Part shown: positions 1 to 5,529 of the stretch, piece after piece | Numbering within the stretch: position 1 is the stretch's first letter | Layout of the letters: every line of letters starts with the position of its first letter | NCBI GenBank assembly: GCA_030043835.1 | Contig: JASHWY010000238.1 | Coordinates: forward strand, 1 to 5,725 | DNA length: 5,725 nt | Origin: Thermoplasmata archaeon | GTDB taxonomy: Archaea; Thermoplasmatota; Thermoplasmata; Lutacidiplasmatales; UBA184 | Direction: 5' to 3' | Made by a program: the position numbers and the translations under genes | The notes under the pieces: model-generated | What the model was told of the DNA's origin: nothing | The model's input: only the letters and a program-made list of their open reading frames with translations | Databases searched by the model: none

Positions 1-504
1 CGGACCTGGCTCGGGCCGCTCCGCGAAGCCCAGTACGCCGCTGACTTCTTCTGGCTGGTCGCTGCTCGATTGAGCGGTCGCGGCCTCAAGCTCGACCCCC
101 GACCGCTCACCCGGCTCCGTCTCCACAGTGGGCAGCACATGTCCCAAACCCGCGGCGCCTCGCTCGAGGAGTTCCTGGAGCGCCACCAGAAGGCGAGCGA
201 CCGGTTCGCGAGGGCCTACGGCGTCATGGCCCGACTGGCCAAAGATCGCCTGGGTCCCCGAGACCCGATGGTCTGGTATCTCTCGGAGAATGAGGCCGCC
301 TTCCGCTTCTTCGTCGACCTCGACCGGGGGAATCATCCGCGCTGGGCCGCGGCCAGATTCCTCCGAAAGGGCCCCGGCTTTCGCCGCACCGGCACGTTGG
401 GGACCGCTCTCATGGCCGTAGTCTCACCGGCCTCCGCGCGTCATCTTCTGTACCGCGCGAGCATCCGTCGATGGCGGCTCCGCGACGCGGCCCCTAGCTC
501 GTAA
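1..504 (+). CDS. Probable family 2 glycosyltransferase, C-terminal part (5' end outside window)
   Basis: The frame is open from the first base of the window and ends at a TAA (502-504), giving 167 visible residues. The TTG at 70 is therefore not needed as a start, because the gene enters from upstream. The visible part resembles the tail of GT2 (GT-A fold) glycosyltransferases: an aromatic helix reading DFFWLVAARLSGRGLKL, then a strand and the segment LTRLRLHSGQHMS, comparable to the 'YR-H-x-x-(N/Q)-x-S' element that follows the catalytic domain in many GT2 enzymes. A charged helical tail follows (EEFLERHQKASDRFARAYG). The catalytic DxD region would lie upstream and cannot be checked. No membrane segment is visible. 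The next gene is a GT4 enzyme in convergent orientation, 32 nt away, which supports a glycan-biosynthesis locus. The family call rests on the C-terminal pattern and context, so it is moderate; another helical protein of unknown function remains possible. Confidence 0.5.
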   Translation, partial: RTWLGPLREAQYAADFFWLVAARLSGRGLKLDPRPLTRLRLHSGQHMSQTRGASLEEFLERHQKASDRFARAYGVMARLAKDRLGPRDPMVWYLSENEAAFRFFVDLDRGNHPRWAAARFLRKGPGFRRTGTLGTALMAVVSPASARHLLYRASIRRWRLRDAAPSS

Positions 505-536
505 CTCCGTTCAACCTTCCGGGGCCGCGAGGAGGG

Positions 537-1589
537 TCACCGAGGAATCGCTTTACCGGCCTTGCTCACGACCTCCCGGTAAAGGGCCACGTGCGCCTCG
601 GCGACCCGCGGCCAGGCGAATCGCTCCTCCGCGAGCCGGCGACCCGCCGACCCCATCCGCGCTCGCAGCGTCTCGTCGGAGCTTAGTCTAAGGGCGTGCT
701 CGCGAAAGAAGCGGACCGTTCGGTCGGTCGAACTTTCCTCCGGCGGCGCGACGAAGCCGGTCGTGCCGTCCACGACGATCGACCGGACGGCGTCCGAGGC
801 GACCACCGCTCGCCCGCACGCGGCCGCTTCGCCAACGGCGAGACCGAAGGTCTCGGAAGCGCTCGGATGGAGGAGAAAGCCGGCTCGGTGGATCTCCGAG
901 ATCAACTCCTCGTGCGAAAGCTCCCCCAGGACGTCGATGGCGTCGAGCCGGCGCAGCTCGTCGGCGTACTCGGGGTCCTGGATCGGTCCGGCCACGCGGA
1001 GGCGGATCCCGGTCCCCGCGAGTGACCGGGCCCCGAGCTCCCAGCGCTTCACCCGTCGGACCGCCCCGACGCCGATCGCGATCTTGCCGTCGCCGGGGCC
1101 GGACGCCGCCGGGAACCGATTGAGGTCGATCCCGTGCGGAATCACCCGGACTTCACCTTTCGCGCGCGATGCATCGTACCTCCGCACGGCCTCGGCGACG
1201 CGCTCGGTCTCGGTGATCGTGACCGCTGATCCGAGAGTGGCCCACCGGTCGAACCAGAAGACCCAACGGTAGAGGCTCCGGTCGGGGACGAACCACGCGG
1301 GATTGTGCGTCGTGTAGACGTACGGGATCCCGAGAAGCCGGAGCCGAAAGGCGGGAACCCCGACGTGGGCGTGTACGATGTCCGTGGGAGAGGAGCCGAG
1401 GAGACGATCAAGCTCGGCGGCGAACGGGAACTGGTCGAACTGGATCCCGCGATGGACCGTATTGACGATGCGGACCGACTGACCGGCGGCCCGAAGTGCC
1501 TCGGCGAGCTCCCAGATCGCTCGGGCGATTGACGCGTACCGAGGAGGCGGTATCGGGGACACTCCCGTGCCGACGAGGACGATGTCCAC
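537..1589 (-). CDS. Glycosyltransferase family 4 (GT-B fold), complete
   Basis: This 350-residue protein has the length and order of motifs of a GT4 retaining glycosyltransferase, which moves a sugar from a nucleotide-activated donor to a glycan or lipid-linked acceptor at the cytoplasmic face of the membrane. Seen in the sequence: an N-terminal Rossmann start with IPPPRYASIARAIWELAEAL (13-32), the glycine/proline loop and helix typical of the acceptor domain; VHAHVG (72-77) and TTHNP (93-97); VIPHGID (149-155); the donor-domain opening GVGAVRRVKRWE (173-184) with a conserved basic residue; and the E-x7-E motif in SETFGLAVGEAAACG, with E246 and E254. The C-terminal helix has the usual ERFAWPRVA element (322-330). 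No signal peptide or membrane segment is seen. The start is GTG at 1589; a TATA-like box centred 27 nt upstream fits a leaderless transcript and supports it. Donor and acceptor cannot be deduced. The neighbouring probable GT2 suggests a role in surface polysaccharide or protein glycosylation. Confidence 0.93.
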   Translation of the reverse strand: MDIVLVGTGVSPIPPPRYASIARAIWELAEALRAAGQSVRIVNTVHRGIQFDQFPFAAELDRLLGSSPTDIVHAHVGVPAFRLRLLGIPYVYTTHNPAWFVPDRSLYRWVFWFDRWATLGSAVTITETERVAEAVRRYDASRAKGEVRVIPHGIDLNRFPAASGPGDGKIAIGVGAVRRVKRWELGARSLAGTGIRLRVAGPIQDPEYADELRRLDAIDVLGELSHEELISEIHRAGFLLHPSASETFGLAVGEAAACGRAVVASDAVRSIVVDGTTGFVAPPEESSTDRTVRFFREHALRLSSDETLRARMGSAGRRLAEERFAWPRVAEAHVALYREVVSKAGKAIPR

Positions 1590-1612
1590 GGACGGCTCGA
1601 GGGGCCCCTAGG

Positions 1613-1619
1613 GTATATC
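1613..1619 (-). promoter_or_regulatory. TATA-box promoter of the GT4 gene, leaderless type
   Basis: On the minus strand the bases read GGATATACC. The TATAT core (1614-1618) is centred 27 nt before the first base of the GTG at 1589. That is the spacing expected between an archaeal TATA box and the transcription start, so transcription probably begins at or within a base or two of the start codon. No Shine-Dalgarno lies between. The interval holds two overlapping perfect palindromes, GGGGCCCC (1601-1608) and CCCTAGGG (1606-1613), which could be an operator or chance in GC-rich DNA. Confidence 0.6.
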
Positions 1620-1689
1620 CGTCCATCGGCGGGGAAATCCTTGTCCGCCCAGAAAGGCGAGTCCTTCGGACCCTCGCGGGCGGGCTCGC

Positions 1690-1696
1690 TATAAAT
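1690..1696 (+). promoter_or_regulatory. TATA-like box TATAAAT in the divergent intergenic region
   Basis: TATAAAT stands out in the 248-nt gap between the GT4 gene and the zinc-ribbon gene, which is otherwise GC-rich. On the plus strand it predicts a start near 1715-1720, with no ATG, GTG or TTG at that point. The zinc-ribbon ATG at 1838 would then have a leader of about 120 nt. Read on the minus strand it is TTTATA, which would predict a start near 1665 and could be a second promoter for the GT4 gene. I could not fold the predicted leader (1717-1837) into a tRNA, and I saw no 5S rRNA, SRP RNA or box C/D motif there. Direction is unresolved. Confidence 0.45.
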
Positions 1697-1837
1697 CCGT
1701 GAACTCTGCAACTCCTCCGGGTCGCGCTCGAAAACCTCTCGGGCGGATCGCGGAGCCCTTCTCTCATGGTCGCAAGCGAGCCTCCCGTCGAGCCGCACGA
1801 GCCGTCCGTCCGAAGTTCACCTACGGTCCTCTCCGCG

Positions 1838-2596
1838 ATGCTCTTCTGCGAGAACTGTGGCCGGTCCACCCCCCACCGAGTCCTGAAGCTCCAACGGCCG
1901 GCCGCTAAAGGGAACGGCGGCGCACGGGGAATTGCCCGCTGCCGGGAGTGCCGGCTTACCCACCCCTTCGCTTCGACGCCGAAGGGCCGGGTCGATATCG
2001 CCCTCGTCGTGTCGGTCGGCCCCACCTCCGATCGACGGCTCATCCGACTTCCCCGCTCCCGCACGGTCCAGGTCGGGACCGGAATTCCCGAGTCGAGCGA
2101 GCCGGTTCGGGTCCAGCGGATCGACACCCGGGACGGCCGACAGGCCTCTTCCGCCTCGACGGACGATATCGCGACGCTCTGGGCGGTCCGCGAGGTCGGC
2201 GCCGTCGTTCCGGTGTCGATCGTAGAGGGGCCGAGGACCCGTGCCCGCCGGCTCGCCGTGTCGCCCGAGACGCGGTATGAGGTGGGGGGACGCGTGACGG
2301 TCGACGGGATTCGACTCGACGTCGTCGCGCTCCGGGCTCGGGGCCGAACCTGGCGACGGCCGGGCGACGCGTTCGTTGCGCGGGACGTCCAGCGGATCTA
2401 CGGTCGCCGAATCGCAATCCCCCCCGCCGGCAATAGGGACTGGAGAAGAGGTCGGGGGAGACCGAGATCGTTCGCGAGCTCGACCTCGCGATCCCGCCGG
2501 TCTCGCTCGTCCCCCGGCGTCAGAAGGACCCGCACTGTGCCGAGCGCTCGAACCGCCGACGGCGGGGCGACCGTCCAGCGCTCGGAGCCCTCGTAG
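1838..2596 (+). CDS. HVO_0476-like archaeal zinc-ribbon protein with antisense-encoded tail
   Basis: From ATG 1838 the protein has 252 residues. It opens with a four-cysteine zinc ribbon: CENC (C4, C7) and CREC (C35, C38), with VLKL after the first knuckle and THPF after the second. A beta-rich region follows with LPRSRTVQVGTG, VRVQRIDTRDG, DIATLWAVREV, VPVSIVEG, a VGG turn and VARDVQRIYGRR, ending at residue 191. This layout (zinc ribbon, threonine/valine-rich strands, closing 'D-(I/V)-x-R-I-Y') matches the HVO_0476 family of archaeal zinc-finger proteins, whose function is unknown; RNA or nucleic-acid binding is only a guess. The core of about 190 residues fits the family as I know it. The remaining 61 residues are about a quarter Arg and rich in Ser, lie entirely opposite the 3' end of rqcH, and are not recognisable. 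I chose 1838 over the in-frame ATG at 1766 because the family starts a few residues before the first CxxC and the extra 24 residues look like noise. No Shine-Dalgarno is visible. Confidence 0.8.
   Translation: MLFCENCGRSTPHRVLKLQRPAAKGNGGARGIARCRECRLTHPFASTPKGRVDIALVVSVGPTSDRRLIRLPRSRTVQVGTGIPESSEPVRVQRIDTRDGRQASSASTDDIATLWAVREVGAVVPVSIVEGPRTRARRLAVSPETRYEVGGRVTVDGIRLDVVALRARGRTWRRPGDAFVARDVQRIYGRRIAIPPAGNRDWRRGRGRPRSFASSTSRSRRSRSSPGVRRTRTVPSARTADGGATVQRSEPS
2398..2596. other. 199-bp tail-to-tail antisense overlap of two genes
   Basis: The zinc-ribbon frame runs on to a TAG at 2594-2596, while rqcH on the other strand ends at a TAG read from 2400 to 2398. The two codon phases place third positions opposite each other, the arrangement in which GC-rich codon bias tends to keep the antisense frame open. 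The rqcH side looks like normal NFACT C-terminal sequence; the zinc-ribbon side is Arg/Ser-rich low complexity. The overlap is therefore probably constrained by rqcH, with the zinc-ribbon tail a by-product, unless a base is missing in the C7 run at 2419-2425. Confidence 0.7.
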
Positions 2597-4299
2597 ACGA
2601 TCGTTCCGAGCGCGAGCTCAAGCGGGAGGTCTTTGAGGACGTTTTTCGCGCCGTGGATTACCCACGCTCCCCGCGGTACGAACTCCCCGGTCGCCGCCGA
2701 CTTCGAAACCTGATCCGGGCTCACCCAGAACGCGGAGGCCGAAGCGAGGCCGGCCCGCCAGGCCTTCGAGTACGCAACGGCCCATTGGCCAGCCTCCTGC
2801 AGGGTCGCCTCCGTGATCCCGCCTCCGCCCACCGGTCGCTTCACGATCACGCTCGACGCACCGTGGAGGTCCGCGTGGACGTAGACGTCCCCGTCCTTGA
2901 GGTGGCGACGTACGATGAGGTCGTTCGACGAAGCGTCGCGTCCCGCGATCACGATCACTCGGTCGGAGCTCACGAACCAGCGGTACCGCTCGAACCACTG
3001 GGTCTTGCGTTGGCCCCCGAGGGGGAAACCGGTGGGCTGGGGCGGTCCCGCCTTCGGCGAGCTCGGGCGCGCGAGCCGCGCCTCGGTGTCGGCGAGCGCG
3101 TCCTGGGCTCCGGCGCGCTTTAGAGAGAGGCGCTTCGCCTCTTCGTAGAGGCCCTGCGCGGACTCCCGCGGCGAGGTGTCGGGTTGGAGGGAGACGTCGC
3201 GTTCTCCGACCCTCGCTGGGAGTGTCCGGCCGGTTTTCCCCTCCGCCCTCGCCTGAGCGATTGCGGCCTCGGCCTCGGGGTAGTGTGCGAAGATCGCCTC
3301 GGCATCGCCCTGGAGACGGTCGATCTCCTCCCCGAGCGATCGGACCGCCTCGCGCTGTTGCTCTACCTGTCGCTCGAGCTCCCGCCGTTCGGCGGCCGAA
3401 CGTCGCTCCTCCTCGGAGGGGACGGCCGGGGTGAGGGATCGGAAGTACTCGAACGCGACCGCCGAGAAGGTGGGAAGGCGCGTTTCGGTCACACCGTCTT
3501 GGTCGACCCAGCGTCGGGATGGGTACGGGGTAGCGTCCAGCACGACCTCGTCCCGGGCGTACCGATACCCCGACGGTCGCTCGCCAATGTCGGAGAGGAG
3601 CCCTTGGACCGCGCTGTACAGTTGCGTAGAGAGCCCTTTCGCGTCGGCGGACGCCGGCATGCTTCCGTCCCGGCCGATCCGCGCGATCAGTTCTTCCGCG
3701 ATGGGCCCACCGAAGGAGAGTCGAGCGGCGATCGTGCTGGCGAGGTCGGTGCGCGAGCGAGTGAGTTCGGCTTCGATGCTCGCCGACGTCACCGCCCACG
3801 GGTTGTCCCGCAGGGGGGGTCGAGAGTACTCGGCACCGACCCGCACCACCCGGTGGGCCCAGCGGCGCGAGGTCGCGACCGCCACGATCCTCCCTGCTCG
3901 GGCCACCGTGAGGTTCCCCTGACCGAACATCTCGAGGGCGACGATCGTCTCCGACGGATCGTCCGACCGTCCGAACGAGAGCTCGAGATACCGCTCTCCT
4001 TGAGGCTCGGCCACCGACCGGAGCCCGGACCCCGCGAGAAGGCGCCTCAGCTCCTTGGCGAACGGAGTGAGCGTCTCGGTGTGGTGGGGACCCTCGGCAA
4101 CGAGCGCGGCGTACCGGCCCGGAACGAGGACGAGCTCGCGACGGCCTTCGCCCGCGGCGCGAAGGGTGAGCGACCAACCGCCCTCGACGAGGTCGAACGC
4201 CTTGTCGACCCGTCCCCCACCGAGCGCGCGTAGCTCGCGGGCGAGGGCGAGGGTGTCGAGCGAGGTGAACCGGTCCTTCGGGGTGGGAACTCCCGGCAT
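2398..4299 (-). CDS. rqcH: RqcH/NEMF/Rqc2-family ribosome quality control protein (NFACT), complete
   Basis: This 633-residue protein has the NFACT architecture, once annotated as fibronectin-binding protein. In bacteria and eukaryotes the family binds large ribosomal subunits carrying stalled peptidyl-tRNA and directs C-terminal tailing of the nascent chain; archaeal members are presumed to do similarly. Seen here: an NFACT-N domain beginning FTSLDTLALARELRAL (11-26, D15) with QGERYLEL (100-107) and LEMFGQGNLTVA (122-133); a helix-hairpin-helix stretch (about 185-215); charged coiled coil (about 296-333, and a second helix about 381-410); then NFACT-R with WFERYRWFVSSD (435-446), GRDASSNDLIVRRHL (453-467), DVYVHADLHGASSVIVKRP (471-489) and GEFVPRGAWVIHGAKN (538-553). 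At the Asp-Arg dyad of the NFACT-N domain it has Glu-Arg (E102-R103). I chose ATG 4299; the frame stays open to 4686, but that extension lies opposite the dehydrogenase and is not family-like. A weak AAGGAA lies 3 nt before the ATG, and an AT-rich element at 4340-4346 could be its TATA box with an 18-nt leader. Confidence 0.95.
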   Translation of the reverse strand: MPGVPTPKDRFTSLDTLALARELRALGGGRVDKAFDLVEGGWSLTLRAAGEGRRELVLVPGRYAALVAEGPHHTETLTPFAKELRRLLAGSGLRSVAEPQGERYLELSFGRSDDPSETIVALEMFGQGNLTVARAGRIVAVATSRRWAHRVVRVGAEYSRPPLRDNPWAVTSASIEAELTRSRTDLASTIAARLSFGGPIAEELIARIGRDGSMPASADAKGLSTQLYSAVQGLLSDIGERPSGYRYARDEVVLDATPYPSRRWVDQDGVTETRLPTFSAVAFEYFRSLTPAVPSEEERRSAAERRELERQVEQQREAVRSLGEEIDRLQGDAEAIFAHYPEAEAAIAQARAEGKTGRTLPARVGERDVSLQPDTSPRESAQGLYEEAKRLSLKRAGAQDALADTEARLARPSSPKAGPPQPTGFPLGGQRKTQWFERYRWFVSSDRVIVIAGRDASSNDLIVRRHLKDGDVYVHADLHGASSVIVKRPVGGGGITEATLQEAGQWAVAYSKAWRAGLASASAFWVSPDQVSKSAATGEFVPRGAWVIHGAKNVLKDLPLELALGTIVYEGSERWTVAPPSAVRALGTVRVLLTPGDERDRRDREVELANDLGLPRPLLQSLLPAGGIAIRRP

Positions 4300-4339
4300 C
4301 GCTTCCTTGAGTGGTGGCGACGGCGACCCGGCGTACCCC

Positions 4340-4346
4340 CTTAAAC
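4340..4346. promoter_or_regulatory. AT-rich element in the 69-nt divergent promoter region
   Basis: CTTAAAC is the only AT-rich patch between rqcH and the dehydrogenase. On the plus strand its TTAAA core is centred about 26 nt before the GTG at 4369, ideal for a leaderless dehydrogenase transcript. On the minus strand it reads GTTTAAG and is centred about 44 nt before the rqcH ATG, giving a leader of roughly 18 nt. One TATA element may therefore serve both directions. No other candidate box is obvious for either gene. Confidence 0.5.
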
Positions 4347-4368
4347 GTTCGTTGCGTTCTTGACGGCC

Positions 4369-5505
4369 GTGCCGACCGACCTGCCGCGCGACGCTGCCGG
4401 CTGGAGGGCCCTTGCCCAAGCGTTCGCCGATCGCCGAGTCACGCCGTTGAGCGAAGCGATCGATCGGCGGGACCGTATCCCCGACGAGGTCCTCGCCGAC
4501 CTGAGACGCTCGGGGTTCTTCGGGCTCGGCGTCCCGCTCTCCTGGAACGGGAGCGGAGGGGACACCCGGTCGATGGTGGCCGTACTCGAGGAGCTCGCCC
4601 ACGCGAGCGCCGCCGTCGCCGTCGAGCTCGCGGTCCATCTCTCGGTCTGCGCCGCGCCGATCCTGGAGTGGGGCACGGACGCTCAACGCGAGCGGTTCCT
4701 ACGACCCCTCGCCGGGGGAGAACTCGTCGGCGCGTTCGGGCTCACGGAGCCCGGCGCCGGATCGGACACCGCGAGCCTCGCGACGCGGTACGATAGGACC
4801 GATGCGGGGTTCGTGCTCCGCGGGACGAAGATGTTCACGTCGAACGCGGTCTCCGCGGGGGTGATCCTCGTCTTCGCGACCCGGGATCCGGCGCTCGGCC
4901 ATCGGGGAATCTCCGGTTTCATCGTTCCGCCGGGCGCCCCCGGGTTCTCGGTCTCCCAGCGCCTCGACAAGTTGGGATTGCGGGGCAGCGAGACGACCGA
5001 GCTCGTCCTCGACGGGGTCCGGCTTCCCTCGGACGCGATGCTAGGTCCCGAAGGGGCAGGGCTCAAGGTCGCCTTGGGGGCCTTGACCGGAGGGCGGGTC
5101 GGGATCGCGAGCTGCGCCCTGGGAGTCGCTCGGGCGGCGTTCGAGACGATGCTCGCCGCGGCCGGCGAGGAGGTAGACGACTGGAAGCGGGCGGCGGTCG
5201 CTCGCGCGTTCGCGGAGCTTGCTGGTGCCCGGGCGCTCGTCGATCGCGCGGCCGAACGAAAGGATGCCGGTGCACCGTACGCGCTCGACGCATCGGTCGC
5301 CAAGCTCGCGGCCTCGCGGGCGGCCGTTTCGATCGCCTCCGCCGGCATCGAGGTCGCAGGCCCCGCGAGCACGCGCACCGGTCGCGCCGCGGAGCGGCTG
5401 TTCCGCGACGCCCGGGTCTTCCCGATCGTCGAAGGGACCACCGAGATCCAGGAGCTCATCCTCGGCCGGGAGCTCCTCACCTCCGGACGTGCGGAGAACC
5501 CTTAG
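4369..5505 (+). CDS. Acyl-CoA dehydrogenase family protein (FAD flavoprotein)
   Basis: The protein has 378 residues from GTG 4369, the usual acyl-CoA dehydrogenase size. Such enzymes oxidise acyl-CoA to the 2,3-enoyl-CoA using FAD and pass electrons to an electron-transfer flavoprotein; substrate chain length cannot be told here. Seen: an N-terminal helical domain with FFGLGVP (50-56); the family signature GLTEPGAGSDTAS (124-136); the FAD-contacting KMFTSNAVSAG segment (154-164); the beta-domain LDKLGLRGSETTELVLDGV (199-217); and the C-terminal RLFRDARVFPIVEGTTEIQ (343-361), where E355 is the expected catalytic base of the medium-chain type. Two motifs that normally help bind FAD across the dimer are altered: the R-x-x-F-G element is absent and the Q-x-x-G-G-x-G element reads EVAGPAS (328-334). 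A TTG three codons upstream (4360) is possible, but GTG 4369 fits the leaderless promoter spacing. It is divergent from rqcH, and 24 nt precede the downstream helicase gene, so the two may be cotranscribed. It is cytosolic, with no signal peptide. Confidence 0.93.
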   Translation: MPTDLPRDAAGWRALAQAFADRRVTPLSEAIDRRDRIPDEVLADLRRSGFFGLGVPLSWNGSGGDTRSMVAVLEELAHASAAVAVELAVHLSVCAAPILEWGTDAQRERFLRPLAGGELVGAFGLTEPGAGSDTASLATRYDRTDAGFVLRGTKMFTSNAVSAGVILVFATRDPALGHRGISGFIVPPGAPGFSVSQRLDKLGLRGSETTELVLDGVRLPSDAMLGPEGAGLKVALGALTGGRVGIASCALGVARAAFETMLAAAGEEVDDWKRAAVARAFAELAGARALVDRAAERKDAGAPYALDASVAKLAASRAAVSIASAGIEVAGPASTRTGRAAERLFRDARVFPIVEGTTEIQELILGRELLTSGRAENP

Positions 5506-5529
5506 GTAGCGCCTCCGGCTGCTTGAGGC

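Noticed and set aside
505..536. Terminator between the convergent glycosyltransferase genes
   Set aside because: The 32-nt gap has no T-run on either strand and no convincing hairpin.
1661..1671. Small hairpin GTCC-TTC-GGAC in the intergenic region
   Set aside because: A four-pair stem is expected by chance at this GC content and has no T-run after it on either strand.
1717..1837. Possible tRNA or other stable RNA gene after the TATAAAT box
   Set aside because: I could find no seven-pair acceptor stem, no proper T-loop sequence, and no 5S, SRP or box C/D signature by eye; kept only as a possible leader or small RNA.
1142..2127. Two minus-strand frames (1142-1798 and 1408-2127) bridging the GT4 gene and the divergent intergenic region
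   Set aside because: Both overlap the GT4 gene out of frame, and one also runs antisense through the zinc-ribbon core; their composition is Arg/Ser/Pro-rich with no recognisable domain.
2618..4177. Open frame of 519 codons on the minus strand, out of phase with rqcH
   Set aside because: It overlaps rqcH in another frame of the same strand, is dominated by Arg, Gly and Pro, and shows no family motif; long shadow frames are normal at this GC content.
3184..4233. Open frame of 349 codons on the plus strand, antisense to rqcH
   Set aside because: It lies wholly opposite a well-recognised NFACT gene, has no recognisable domain, and is rich in Arg, Gly and Pro as expected from antisense GC-rich codons.
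4300..4686. N-terminal extension of rqcH by 129 residues
   Set aside because: The extension lies opposite the start of the acyl-CoA dehydrogenase, is not NFACT-like, and the family normally begins a few residues before the S-L-D element found just after ATG 4299.
4683..5480. Open frame of 265 codons antisense to the dehydrogenase
   Set aside because: Ser/Ala/Arg-rich composition without any motif, opposite a clear enzyme gene.
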